From: Entoloma clypeatum
Lineage: Eukaryota; Basidiomycota; Agaricomycetes; Agaricales; Entolomataceae
Direction: 5' to 3'
DNA length: 64,000 bases
Assembly: GCA_963565915.1 (NCBI GenBank)
Contig: OY751491.1
Coordinates: 4,650,001 to 4,714,000, forward strand
Part shown: positions 44,995-56,447 of the stretch, piece by piece
Numbering within the stretch: position 1 is the first letter of the stretch
Layout: every line of letters starts with the position of its first letter
Notes under the pieces: generated by a model
Database searches by the model: none
What the model saw: only the letters and a program-made list of their open reading frames with translations
Told to the model about the DNA's origin: nothing
Program-made: the position numbers and the translations under genes

Positions 44995-47900
44995 TTATCG
45001 TGGACGTGACGGGTTTTGCCGATGGAAATCACGGATCAAGTTTTGAGCGTTCTGGACGTTGGTCCGAGGTTCCCATGTGTTCTCTTCTGGACCATACCCT
45101 TCCCATTGGACGAGATACTGGATCTTTCCGCGGAACTTCCGAGAATCCAGAATCGCGGACACATGATACTCTTCCCGCCCTTCGACGATGACCAGGTCTG
45201 GAGCTGGTTTCCTCTTCTGGATGGCATACTTCGGGGTTTCATATGGTGACAACAGGGTCTCATTGAACACCGGATGAATCATCTTCCAAGTCTTCGGAAG
45301 GTCAAGAAGATACGCGCTAGCCCCTTTCTTCTCCAGAACTTTGAATGGTCCATGTCGGAGTGCATCAAGTTTCTTTGAGGGACGATCAGTCCTGATGTTA
45401 GTCCCTTCCAGCCACACCTTGTCTCCGATGCGGTAGTCCCGAGACGGACTTCGCCGTGTGTCAACTGTCTTCTTCATCTGATCCTGTGCTTGTTTCAGCG
45501 CAGCATTGGCTTCTTCTCGTGCCTGTTTGAGTTTTTTCAAGAAGTCGTTGGCAGCCGGATTGGTATCTTCTAACACGAGTTCTCCCTTCCATGGATGTAA
45601 ACCGTAGTTGAGGTAGAATGGGGTGTGCTTCGTTGCCTGGTGTTCTTTGTCATTGTACTGGAACTCTGCGATTGCGATCCATTCTGCCCAATCATCCTGT
45701 AGATGGTTGACAAAGTTTCGTAAGAATGCTTCTGTTTCCTGATGCGACCGCTCGGCCTGTCCATCAGTCTGTGGGTGGTATGCGGTGGACAGGTTCCTCT
45801 TGATCCCTAACATGCGGCAGAGTATCTCCATGAACTTCGCAGCGAACTGCGGTCCCCTATTGCTGATGATCTTCTTGGGGATCCCATGAAGCTTCCATAT
45901 CTGATCCCGATAGATCTTGGCTAATCCTTCAGCCGATAGTTCCACGGTTGTTGGAATGAGGTGAAGCATCTTTGAATGTCTATCCGTGATGACCAGAATT
46001 GCATTTTTTCCATCAGATTCTGGTATCGGTCCCACAACGTCTATCCCTATGTCTTCCCATGGGTGACTTGGTGCCGCATGGGGATGCAACGGGGCATGTC
46101 GCTTTTGTCGGTTGATCTTGTTTCGTTGACAGGTGTCGCAACCTTTTACGTACTTCTTCACATCATGCAAGATGGTAGGCCACCAGTACGTGCGAGTGAG
46201 GAGTTCATGTGTTCGGTACTGTCCTGGGTGCCCAGCCACTGGTGAGTCATGCGCTTCGAACATCAACTCTTGTCGTAGTTGTGGATCTGGCGGGACATAG
46301 ACTCGTTCACCTGCGTATGTGATGCCATTTTCCTGTTGATACCAATGAGGATTCTTCTTTAGACCCTGGGCTACTTCTGTCTCTATGCGGTTTGAACCCT
46401 TGATGCGTGCAATCCATGGATTTTCGATGGTCGTGACGTTTCCAATTTTGATGGAATCAGATGTTTCACCCCCTTCAAAGAATTGTTCCTCCGTGAACAT
46501 CTCCATTTGTACCACATCTTCTGATTCCAACCGTTTCAAGAATAGTCCCTCCTTGAGCATTTGGTCACTGTCCTGTGGTTCGAGTTCCGCTTCATACCAG
46601 GGTAAGCGTGACAGGATGTCCGCTTTCGCATTGGTCTTGCCGGGCACATGCCGTAATTCGAAGTCATAGTCTTGTAACTTCATTTTCCAGCGTCGCTGTT
46701 GTTGATTCAGGTCCTGAGGATGACGGAAATATTCCAGGTTCTTGTGATCGGTCAAGATTTCAAAACGTTCCCTGGCTTCGAGCAGATAGTGTCTCCAATC
46801 TTTCAATGCTTCCACGACTGCCAGAAGTTCCTTGTCGTATATCTCGTAATTCTGTTCGGCCGTGGACATGGTCCGCGACAAGAACACGATGGGGTGCCAT
46901 TTGTCATCTTGCTTCTGAGAGAGTACTGCTCCAATTGCATAGCCCGATGCATCGGTTTCAACCCTGAACTGTGCCTCCGGTTTTGGTAATGCCAAGACCG
47001 GTGCCGATGTAATTGCCCGTATGAGACCTTCAAAAGCTTGCTGCTCTGTTGGTCCCCAAGTAAATGCCGTACCCCCTGTGAGTGCGGTGAGAGGTTTTGC
47101 GATGTTTGAGTACCCTTCAATAAAATGTCGATAGAAGTTAGCAAATCCAAGGAACTTCTGAACTTCCTTTTTTGATGTGGATGCTCGCCAGTTTCGAATT
47201 GTATTCACCTTCTCAGTTTCCATCTCAACACGTCCCTCACCAACCACATATCCCAATATAGGACATTTCATTACTTCCCATAAACACTTCTTCTCCTTTA
47301 GGAACAAATCATTGTCCGATAGGATCTGTAGGATTTCTTCAGTGTTTCGCGTGAGTTCTTCCTTGGTTTTACCGATAACCACGATGTCATCCATGTAGAT
47401 CACACATATACATCGGCGGATCTGGTCCCGGAATAGACTAGCCATCATTCGAGAGAACGTTCCCGGGGAGTTGCAAAGACCGAAAAACATGACCAATGGT
47501 TCGAACAATCCTCGACTGGTGAGGAAGGCAGCTTTCCATTCATCGCCCTTCTTAATCCGGACGTTGTTATAGCCCCACATGATGTCCATTTTATTGAAGT
47601 AGACCGCATCTTTCAGTACGTCCAAGAGATCGGATATTTGTGGGAGTGGGAACTTGTCTTTGACCGTGAATTTATTGACCATGTGGTAATCTTGTACCAA
47701 TCGTTTGGAGCCATCCTTTTTGTTGATGAAGAAGCAAGGGGAGGCATAAGGGGATTTGGACGGGCGGATCTTTCCTGTTGCTAGACCCTCATCAATGAAT
47801 GCGTCCAATTCTTCTTGTTCCTTTTGCGTCATAGGATACAGTATGTATTTCCCCCTAGTTCCTTTGGTGCGTCCGGTGTAAGTTTGATACCATGGTCCCA

Positions 47901-48660
47901 TTCCCTCTCCTTTGGGATCTTGTCAAAGTTCTCTTTCTCGAAAAGATGAGCAAATCGTTCAACATATGAGGGTCGTTTGGTTGTGGGAGGTGGTGTGGGA
48001 GTGATAGCTTCCAAAATAGGGTCTCCAGGCTTCCATTTCTGATCCGACTTTTTGGGTGCATCTTTGTCGCACACCTCAACCATGCGAACCCGGTGTTTGC
48101 AACCATTAAGGTTGATCCTAAAATCTGAGTGTTTGGTTCGACATGTTGTTGGGCACCGGTTAAATGTTACCGTGCCGGTTGTCCAATTGATTGTGGGGTT
48201 GTGGTGTACCAACCAGTCATGTCCCAAGAGCATGTCCGTCCTTCCAATGTCCAGTACCATTGCTTCCATGGTTTCCTGATGTGCTCCCAAATCCAGTTTA
48301 ACTTCGGCAAGTTGGCTCGCTTTCTGTTGTCGATTTGGTGATCCATCCACATTTAGAATTGCTATGGGTGGTATTCCTCGCGTGGGGAGGTTCTGTTCGC
48401 GTACTATTCTGGGATGAATGCATGTGCGTTCACATCCGCTGTCAACCTCAGGTCGGATAACCTTTGGTCCTCGTCGTGTTTTGAGCTGCGCTAACAGCCT
48501 GATTTCTCGTCTTTTCGGAGGTTTATCTCCCTTCACAATCTTAGTCGACGCAGCGGCTCGCTTGGCAGGGATGACATAGGTTATATTGTCTGCAGTAATA
48601 CAAGGCAAGCAAGTCTGTTTAATAGATAAGGGTCGCGACTTAGCGTCGTTTAATCGGACC
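44995..48660 (-). pseudogene. Gypsy element 1 pol, frameshifted and integrase-mutated
   Basis: The protease part (DSGCERTCIHPRI in the frame ending at 47829) and the RT-to-chromodomain part (44995-47901) are in different frames because of about five extra bases near 47837-47841 relative to element 2, just before PMTQKEQEELD. Downstream all domains read: RT with YMDDIVV, RNase H (FRVETDASGYAIGAVL), HHCC zinc region (HPGQYRTHELLTRTYWW...CDTC), integrase core (DVVGPIPESDG) and chromodomain (YLVQWEGYGPEENTWEPR). The second catalytic Asp of integrase is Asn (ISNRGPQF, codon 45859-45861). Two independent defects make this pol non-functional. Confidence 0.9.
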
Positions 48661-49516
48661 CTTCGGGAAAATCCTTCTTGTTGGCTTCTAAGATTGTGGT
48701 TTCATCGTTCTCGGCATCTTCCTCGGACACCTTCCTAATCCTTCCGGAGTTCTTCTTCGGCTTGTGGCAGTTGCACGCGATATGGCCTTCTTGGTCACAG
48801 TTGAAACACTTGCGACCATCTTTCTTCTTTGGAGCGCTACAGTCTTTAGCCAGATGACCGAAGCGTTGACAGTTGTAGCAACGGGCTACTCCTGCTTTGT
48901 CAATCTCCATGGCCTTGCCCTGACCACCATAAGTGGTGCCCGATCCGGTGCGCATGTCGCCGCCACCTCGGATGACCAGTGTGTGTCCTTCCATCTGTCG
49001 TCCCTTGTTTCGGATCTCCTTTGCATAATCGGTGTACGTCTTGCCATCGCTGGCCACTTGTTCAGAGATTCTGCGGTTGACGTTTTTCTCTAGGATGTAT
49101 TTCCCAGTTTCTTCGCCAAGGTTTGACAGTTTCAAGAGTTCTTCAAATTCATCCAAGAATTCATCAACAGTGCGTTTCTCTTGTTTCAGGACTTCGAGTC
49201 TCGCTTTGGCAGCGACCGATTTGTTGGCGATGGAGAATCGTGTGGCGATATCATCGGAAAAACCTAACCAGGTGATGTTCTCGTTGTCAATGGCAAGAGC
49301 GTCTAACTTGTTACTGGCCCAGTGTCTCCCGGACCCTTCCATCATGCGGGATAGTACCGCAAGAATCTTCTGATCATCTGTGAGGCTCTTTTGGAACCTG
49401 ATGTATAGTTTGGTGGCTTTCCACCACTCGTCAAAGGTGTATCTGTCCTTGAACATCCCAGGATCCTTGATGATCTTGGATGTATCCATTGTTTGTACAG
49501 CCGGAGCTTCTGCCAT
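48650..49516 (-). CDS. Gypsy element 1 gag, intact
   Basis: Starts MAEAPAVQTMDTSKIIKD and encodes capsid-like helices (FDEWWKATKLYIRFQK), then two CCHC zinc knuckles (CYNCQRFGHLAKDC and CFNCDQEGHIACNC) that bind RNA. The frame is open upstream of this ATG to about 49888 with coding-like sequence (SYSKQQIYAHFTIEEQQTEY), so the true N-terminus is longer, reached by splicing or a frameshift from the upstream frame at 49890-50277. Ends in ...FPEGSD; pol follows in the minus-one frame across the stop. About 289 codons from the internal ATG. Confidence 0.85.
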   Translation of the reverse strand: MAEAPAVQTMDTSKIIKDPGMFKDRYTFDEWWKATKLYIRFQKSLTDDQKILAVLSRMMEGSGRHWASNKLDALAIDNENITWLGFSDDIATRFSIANKSVAAKARLEVLKQEKRTVDEFLDEFEELLKLSNLGEETGKYILEKNVNRRISEQVASDGKTYTDYAKEIRNKGRQMEGHTLVIRGGGDMRTGSGTTYGGQGKAMEIDKAGVARCYNCQRFGHLAKDCSAPKKKDGRKCFNCDQEGHIACNCHKPKKNSGRIRKVSEEDAENDETTILEANKKDFPEGSD

Positions 49517-49518
49517 GT

Positions 49519-50277
49519 TTAGAGTCTGCGGAGGAGAAGAGGAGTCGGGTTGTTGGGATGAAGATGGGGTTCGGGATACAGGTAAGGATTGAAAATGAGT
49601 CCCTGTTCTAGGCGTCTGTTCGATATCTGACTGCGCGGAGTCAAAAGTAAATTCGTCAGGGGACTCGTCAGCGGAATCGGTGGCAAAATGTTCAGAGTAT
49701 TTCCTCTGTAAATCTCTAAGGAATCTCTGTTCCTGCGCGTCTGTTGGTCTCGAGAAGGGGTCAAGTCTCTCGTTTCGTGCCCAGCGGTTGTACTCGGTTT
49801 GTTGTTCTTCAATGGTGAAGTGGGCATAGATCTGCTGCTTTGAGTAAGATGTGATGATGTGGCTCTGGGACGTCTCGATGTGAGCGTCCTAATTAATCTT
49901 CTGATAACGGTTGTCTGGACACCAATAAACTCTCTGATCTCTGTGATCTGACCTGTCTGAGGTCCTTCTTGAACGCGAAAGCTTTCGAGTTTGTTCTGTC
50001 GGGCGTTGTAACGCGCGATCTGGTGTTGCCGAGCAAGATGGATGCTCTCTGCTATCTCGCTGTGGGGGCGATGCTCGTCATTGTCTAGTTCTTTGTCAAG
50101 CACCTGCTGTAGGATGCGACGGATCTCCGATTCGATGTACTGCTGGATGAGCGTAAAATCGATACTGTCTCGAGGACTTAGCTCCTCCTGTCGGGCTTCT
50201 GGCATGCTGAATGGGTTACTGGTGAAGTCTTCAAAGAAGTGCGACGTCTTGACTCGTCTGGTAGTTGCTCTCTTCAC
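49519..50277 (-). CDS. Gypsy element 1 leader ORF overlapping gag N-terminus
   Basis: Begins MKRATTRRVKTSHFFEDFTS just after the 5' LTR. The first 125 residues (TLIQQYIESEIRRILQQVLD, then HLARQHQIARYNARQNKLES) look like a real helical gag N-domain. From about 49880 the frame overlaps the gag frame and becomes a Ser/Pro/Arg/Thr-rich shadow, yet stays open to 49519. A gag-frame TAG at about 49889 separates the two, so joining requires a frameshift or intron near 49890. Confidence 0.5.
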   Translation of the reverse strand: MKRATTRRVKTSHFFEDFTSNPFSMPEARQEELSPRDSIDFTLIQQYIESEIRRILQQVLDKELDNDEHRPHSEIAESIHLARQHQIARYNARQNKLESFRVQEGPQTGQITEIREFIGVQTTVIRRLIRTLTSRRPRATSSHLTQSSRSMPTSPLKNNKPSTTAGHETRDLTPSRDQQTRRNRDSLEIYRGNTLNILPPIPLTSPLTNLLLTPRSQISNRRLEQGLIFNPYLYPEPHLHPNNPTPLLLRRL

Positions 50278-50307
50278 TCTGGGCGAACCTAACGAGATTT
50301 AGCAACT

Positions 50308-50673
50308 TGTTATGCTTAACAAACTGTTCCAAGGTTCGGGCAGAGTATGCAGGAAGTGGAAAGGCGAAGAGCAAAGTGATTGCTAAATCTAAGGAATGTA
50401 GCTATGGTACATGGGGTTTATATAGTACTGGCTACGAGCGGTAGCGAGTGAGTCAGTGCTGCGCAAGGCAGTGTATCTGAGTAAGATAACTGCGGAAGGC
50501 AGTGCGTCTGAGTAAGACGACTGCGGAATGAGTCAGACAGCTGCGGAAAGCGAGTCAGCGCGGGAGCGAAGTATACTAAAGGAAATAAAGTATAATACGA
50601 TATGTGTAAGCGGGGGCCGATGAGTAAAAGTGAAAAAGTAAGCATATATGTCCGTAGTCGTTAGTCCGTAACA
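50308..50673 (-). repeat. Gypsy LTR 2 (shared)
   Basis: 366 bp. It acts as 5' LTR of element 1 and 3' LTR of element 2. Some TGAGTCA heptamers are TGAGTAA here. TATA box (minus) near 50418-50425. Confidence 0.92.
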
Positions 50674-50710
50674 TGTTCCCCTCCTCAAGGTCTGTGTCCT
50701 CACAGACTAC

Positions 50711-51079
50711 CTACTCCCATCCATCGTTGCCATTTGGATCGGCCCAGGCAGGGTCAACTCGGTTACCCCAATCCTTTATCAGTTCATCGTTTACCGCTGT
50801 GGCAAACTCTAAACCTCGAATGGCGAGGCGAAGGCGTCGATTCTCGACAGCAAGGGTGTTGGTATAGTTTTTGAGGATGAGTTTCTCCTCAGCGGTGGGG
50901 GCGGTTGGTAAATCAGAGAGGGTATGAAGGCGGATGTGCATCTGCCGGTGGAGGATGTCGGCAACGGAGGTTTCGAGCGCATGGATCTGGTCGCGCATGG
51001 AGAGCGCTTCGCCGATGAGGGTGGTGATGGTGGGGTTGATATCGGAAGCATCGGTGGAGGCGGCGGTGATGTTGGACAT
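50711..51079 (-). CDS. Extra ORF downstream of integrase, Gypsy element 2
   Basis: 122 codons from ATG 51079 (MSNITAASTDASDINPTITT), homologous to 44504-44872. The same core is kept (GEALSMRDQIHALETSVADI, QMHIRLHTLSDLP, EEKLILKNYTNTL, RRLRLAIRGLEFA) but the termini differ. Same length and same position before the polypurine tract. Kept open in both copies although gag or pol has been broken in each, which suggests either recent damage or a useful product. No known domain recognised. Confidence 0.65.
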   Translation of the reverse strand: MSNITAASTDASDINPTITTLIGEALSMRDQIHALETSVADILHRQMHIRLHTLSDLPTAPTAEEKLILKNYTNTLAVENRRLRLAIRGLEFATAVNDELIKDWGNRVDPAWADPNGNDGWE

Positions 51080-51203
51080 GGTGCGGAGGATGTTGGAGAG
51101 ATAGAGGAAGAATGGAGTAGCTATATTTGAAGACGGAGCGGGGAACTCGGTGGGTTTTTGACTGATGAGGTCGATGTTGTTGGCTGCTTTCAACAGGTGT
51201 CTT

Positions 51204-54200
51204 TTATTGTGGACGCGATGGGTTCTGCCGATGGAAATCACGGATCAAATCTTGAGCGTTCTGAACATTAGCTCGCGGTTCCCATGTGTTCTCTTCTGGG
51301 CCATATCCTTCCCATTGGACGAGGTACTGGATCTTTCCGCGGAACTTTCGAGAGTCCAGGATCGTAGACACATGGTACTCTTCTCGTCCTTCAACGATGA
51401 TCGGATCAGGGGCTGGTTTCTTTTTCTGGATGGCGTATTTCGGAGTTTCATATGGAGACAACAGGGTCTCGTTGAACACAGGGTGAATCATCTTCCAAGT
51501 CTTCGGAAGATCAAGAAGGTACGCGCTAGCTCCTTTCTTCTCTAGGACTTTGAATGGTCCATGTCGGAGTGCATCAAGTTTCTTTGAGGGTCGATCGGTC
51601 CTGATGTTAGTCCCTTCCAGCCACACCTTGTCTCCGATGCGGTAGTCCCGAGACGGACTTCGCCGTGTGTCAACTGTCTTCTTCATCTGATCCTGTGCTT
51701 GTTTCAGCGCAGCATTGGCTTCTTCTCGTGCCTGTTTGAGTTTTTTCAAGAAGTCGTTGGCAGCCGGATTGGTATCCTCTAACACGAGTTCTCCCTTCCA
51801 CGGATGTAAACTGTAGTTGAGGTAGAATGGGGTGTGCTTCGTTGCCTGGTGCTCTTTGTCATTGTACTGGAACTCTGCGATTGCGATCCATTCTGCCCAA
51901 TCATCCTGTAGATGGTTGACAAAGTTTCGTAAGAATGCTTCTGTTTCCTGATGCGATCGCTCGGCCTGTCCATCAGTCTGTGGGTGGTACGCTGTGGACA
52001 GGTTCCTCTTGATCCCCAACATGCGGCAGAGTATCTCCATGAACTTCGCAGCGAACTGTGGTCCCCTATCGCTGATGATCTTCTTGGGGATCCCATGAAG
52101 CTTCCATATCTGGTCCCGATAGATCTTGGCTAATCCTTCAGCCGATAGTTCCACGGTTGTCGGGATGAGATGAAGCATTTTTGAATGTCTGTCCGTGATG
52201 ACCAGAATTGCGTTCTTCCCATCAGATTCTGGTATCGGTCCCACGACGTCAATCCCTATGTCTTCCCATGGTTGACTTGGCGCGGCGTTAGGGTGTAGAG
52301 GGGCGTGTCTCCTTTGGCAGCTGATCTTGTTACGTTGACAGGTGTCACAACCTTTCACATACTTCTTTACGTCATGTAGGATGGTGGGCCACCAGTAGGT
52401 GCGAGTGAGGAGTTCATGTGTTCGATATTGTCCTGGATGTCCTGCCACTGGTGCGTCGTGCGCTTCAAACATCAGTTCTTGGCGCAATTGTGGGTCTGGT
52501 GGAACATAGACTCGTTCTCCTGCGTAGGTGATGCCATTTTCCTGCTGGTACCAATGAGGATTCTTCTTCAGACCCTGGGCTACTTCTGTCTCCATGCGAT
52601 TCGAGGCCTTGATGCGTGCGATCCATGGGTTTTCAATGGTTGTGATGTTTCCGACTTTGATGGAATCAGATGTTTCACCCCCTTCAAAGAATTGTTCCTC
52701 CGTGAACATCTCCATTTGTATCACATCTTCTGATTCCAATCGTTTCAAAAATAGCCCCTCCTTGAGCATTTGGTCGCTGTCCTGCGGCTCGAGTTCCGTC
52801 TCATACCAGGGTAAGCGTGACAGGATGTCTGCTTTCGCGTTTGTCTTCCCAGGTACATGTCGCAATTCGAAGTCATAGTCTTGTAACTTCATCTTCCAGC
52901 GCCTCTGTCGTTGGTTTAGGTCCTGAGGGCGCCGGAAATACTCCAGGTTTTTGTGATCAGTTAAGATCTCGAAACGCTCCTTGGCTTCAAGTAGATAATG
53001 TCGCCAGTCCTTCAGTGCTTCCATGACTGCCAAGAGTTCCTTGTCATATATCTCGTAATTCTGTTCGGCCGCGGACATGGTCCGCGACAAGAACGCGATA
53101 GGATGCCACTTGTCGTCTTGTTTCTGTGAAAGTACCGCCCCAATCGCATAACCCGATGCATCGGTTTCGACCCTGAACTGTCCATCCGGTTTTGGCAATG
53201 CCAAGACTGGTGCCGTTGTGATTGCCCGTATGAGACCTTCAAATGCTTCTTGCGCCGTTGGTCCCCACGTGAATGCTGTGTTTCCTGTAAGTGTTGTGAG
53301 TGGCTTTGCGATGTTCGAGTATCCTTCAATAAAGCGTCGATAAAAATTGGCAAATCCCAGGAACTTCTGGACTTCCTTTTTTGATGTGGGTACTCGCCAG
53401 TTCCGGATTGTGTCCACCTTTTCAGTTTCCATCTCAACACGTCCTTCTCCAACGACATATCCCAATATGGGGCATTTCGTTACTTCCCAAAGACACTTCT
53501 TCTCCTTTAGGAACAGGTCATTGTCTGACAGAATCTGCAAGATCTCTTCGGTGTTCCGGGCGAGTTCTTCCTTGGTTTTACCAATAACCACTATGTCATC
53601 CATGTAAATCACACAGATGCGCCGACGGATCTGATCCCTGAATAGGCTGGCCATCATCCAAGAGAACGTTCCCGGGGAGTTGCAGAGACCGAAAAACATG
53701 ACCAATGGTTCAAACAATCCTCGGCTGGTCAGGAAGGCGGCTTTCCATTCGTCACCCTTCTTGATCCGCACGTTATTGTATCCCCACATGATGTCCATTT
53801 TGTTGAAGTAGACTGCGTCCTTCAATACATCCAAGAGGTCGTTGATGTGTGGGAGTGGGAATTTGTCCTTAACCGTGAATTTATTGACCGTGCGATAATC
53901 CTGTACCAATCGTTTGGAACCATCTTTCTTGTTAATGAAGAAGCAGGGTGATGCATAAGGGGATTTGGACGGTCGGATCTTTCCGGTTGCCAGGCCTTCA
54001 TCGATGAATTCGTCCAGTTCTTCTTGCTCCTTTTGGGTCATAGGGTACGTGTTTCCTCCTAGCTCCTTTGGTGCGTCCGGTGTAAGTTCGATGCTGTGGT
54101 CCCATTCTCTTTCCTTTGGGATCTTGTCGAAGTTTTCTTTTTCAAAGAGATGGGCAAAACGTTCAACGTATGAGGGTCGTTTGGTTGTGGGAGGTGGTGT

Positions 54201-54880
54201 GGGAGTAACTGCTTCCAATATGGGGTCTCCGGGCTTCCATTTCTGATCCGATTTCTTGGGCGCGTCCTTGTCTCGTACTTCCACCATGCGAACCCGATGT
54301 TTGCGACCATTAAGGTTAACCCTGAAATCCGAGTGTTTGGTTTGACATGTTGATGGGCATCGGTTGAATGTTACAGCGCCGGTCGTCCAGTTGATTGTGG
54401 GGTTGTGGTGCACCAACCAGTCATGTCCCAAAAGCATGTCTGTTCTCCCAATGTCCAATACCATTGCTTCCATGGTTTCCTGGTGTGTTCCTAAGTCCAG
54501 CTTGACTTCGGCAAGTTTTTCTGCTTTCTGTTGTCGGTTCGGCGATCCATCCGCATTTAGGATTGATATGGGTTTCATTCCTCGTGTGGGAAGGTTCTGT
54601 TCGTGTACTATTCTGGGATGGATACATGTTCGTTCACATCCGCTATCAACCTCGGGTCGAATGGCCTTTGGTCCTCGTCGTGTTTTGATCTGAGCTTGCA
54701 GCTTGATCTCTCGTCGTTTCGGAGGTTTATCTCCCTTGACAATCTTAGTTGACGCAACGGCTCGCTTTGCAGGGATAACATAAGTTATATTGTCTGTAGT
54801 TGCACCAGGCAAGCGAGTTCGTTTAATGGATAAGGGTCGCGACTTAGCGTCGTTTAATCGGACCCTTCGGGAAAATCCTT
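51204..54880 (-). CDS. Gypsy element 2 pol polyprotein, intact
   Basis: One uninterrupted frame of about 1,200 codons. Order: aspartic protease (EVDSGCERTC, then LLGHDWLVHHNP), RT (KIRPSKSPYASPCFFINKKD; YMDDIVV), RNase H (DASGYAIGAVLSQKQDDKW; DILSRLPWYE), integrase zinc region (CDTCQRNKI), core with D-D-E (DVVGPIPESDG; ISDRGPQFAAKF; AERSHQETEAF), and a chromodomain (YHVSTILDSRKF; YLVQWEGYGPEENTWEPR) expected to guide integration to modified chromatin. The frame extends upstream past the first TTG to overlap the gag stop in the minus-one frame (SRPLSIKRTRLPG). Catalytic residues are complete, unlike element 1. Confidence 0.92.
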
Positions 54881-55960
54881 CTCATCGGTCTCTATGGTGA
54901 TGGTTTCATCGTCATCATCGGTATCTCCATCAGACACCTTCCTAATCTTTCCAGAGTTCTTCTTCGGCTTGCGGCAGTTGCGCGCGATATGTCCTTCTTG
55001 GTCGCAGTTGAAACACTTACGACCATCTTTCTTCTTTGGGGCTTTGCAGTCTTTGGCAAGGTGACCAAAGCGCTGACAGTTGTAGCAACGGGCTACTCCT
55101 GCTTTGTCGATCTCCATGGCTTTGCCTTGACCACCATAAGTGGTACCCGATCCGGTGCGTGTGTCGCCACCCCCTCAGATGACTAATGCATGTCCCTCCA
55201 TCTGTCGTCCCTTGTTTCGGATCTCCTTTGCGTAATCAGTGTACGTCTTGCCATCGCTAGCCACTTGTTCAGAAATTTTGCGGTTGACGTTCTTTTCCAG
55301 GATGTATTTCCCAGTTTCTTCGCCAAGGTTTGACAGCTTCAAGATCTCTTCGAATTCGTCCAAGAATTCGTCGATGGTGCGTTTCTCCTGTTTCAGGACT
55401 TCGAGTCTCGCCTTGGCCGCTGCCGACTTGTTGGCAATAGAGAATCGCGTAGCGATGTCGTCTGAGAATCCTAACCAGGTGATGTTCTCGCCATCGGTGG
55501 CAAGATCGTCTAACTTGTTGCTGGCCCAGTGTTTACCGGACCCTTCCATCATGCGGGATAACACCGCAAGAATCTTCTGATCGTCGGACAGGCCCTTCTG
55601 GAACCTGATGTATAATTTGGTGGCTTTCCACCACTCGTCGAAGGTGTGTCTGTCTTTGAACATCCCAGGATCTTTGATGATCTTGGATGTATCCATTGTT
55701 TGTACTGTCGGTGCTTCTGCCATGTCTAGAACCTGCGGAGTAGGAGAGGTGTCGGATTGTTGGGATGAAGATGGGGTTCGGAATATAGGTAGGGGTTGAA
55801 AATCAGTCCCTGTTCTAGGCGTCTGTTCGGTATCTGACTGCGCGGAGTCAAAAGTAAATTCGTCAGGGGACTCGTCGGCGGAATCGGTGGCAAAACGTTC
55901 GGGGTATTTCCTCTGTAGATCTCTAAGGAATCTCTGTTCCTGCGCGTCTGTTGGTCGCAA
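54854..55960 (-). pseudogene. Gypsy element 2 gag, nonsense-mutated
   Basis: Homologous to the element 1 gag, from RFLRDLQRKYPERFATDSAD through MAEAPTVQTMDTSKIIKD to the CCHC knuckles. A CGA codon of element 1 is TGA here (55175-55177), between GRQMEGHALVI and the zinc-knuckle part, removing the RNA-binding domain from the product. The 3' part (54854-55117, starting MEIDKAGVARCYNC) is otherwise intact and followed by pol in the minus-one frame. Confidence 0.88.
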
Positions 55961-56099
55961 GAAGGGGTCAAGTCTCTCGTTTCGTGCCCAACGGTTGTAC
56001 TCGGTCTGTTGCTCGTCGGTGGTGAAGTGGGCGTAGATCTGCTGCTTCGAGTAAGACGTGGTGATGCGGCTCTGGGACGTCTCAATGTGAGCGTCCTAA

Positions 56100-56370
56100 T
56101 CAATCTTCTGATAACGGTTGTCTGGACACCGATAAACTCTCTGATCTCTGTGATCCGACCTGTCTGAGGTCTTTCTTGAACGCGAAAGCTTTCGAGTTCG
56201 TTCTGTGGCGATGCTCGTCATTGTCTAGTTCTTTGTCAAGCACCTGCTGTAGGATGCGACGGATCTCCGATTCGATGTACTGCTGGATGAGCGTAAAATT
56301 GATACTGTCTCGAGGACTTAGCTCCTCCTGTCGGGCTTCTGGCATGCTGAATGGGTTACTGGTGAAGTCT
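56100..56370 (-). pseudogene. Gypsy element 2 leader ORF, deleted internally
   Basis: Matches the N-terminal ORF of element 1 (MPEARQEELSPRDSINFTLI) but about 78-80 bp are missing near 56207, after DNDEH, changing the downstream frame so that it stops at 56100. Confidence 0.6.
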
Positions 56371-56447
56371 TCAAAGAAGCGCGACGTCTTGACTCGTCTG
56401 GTAGTTGCTCTCTTCGCTCTGGGCGAACCTAACGAGATTTAGCAACT

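Noticed and set aside
48640..48670. Possible minus-one ribosomal slippery heptamer at the gag-pol border
   Set aside because: Pol is in the minus-one frame relative to gag, but no heptamer of the X XXY YYZ type could be found in the right frame just before the gag stop.
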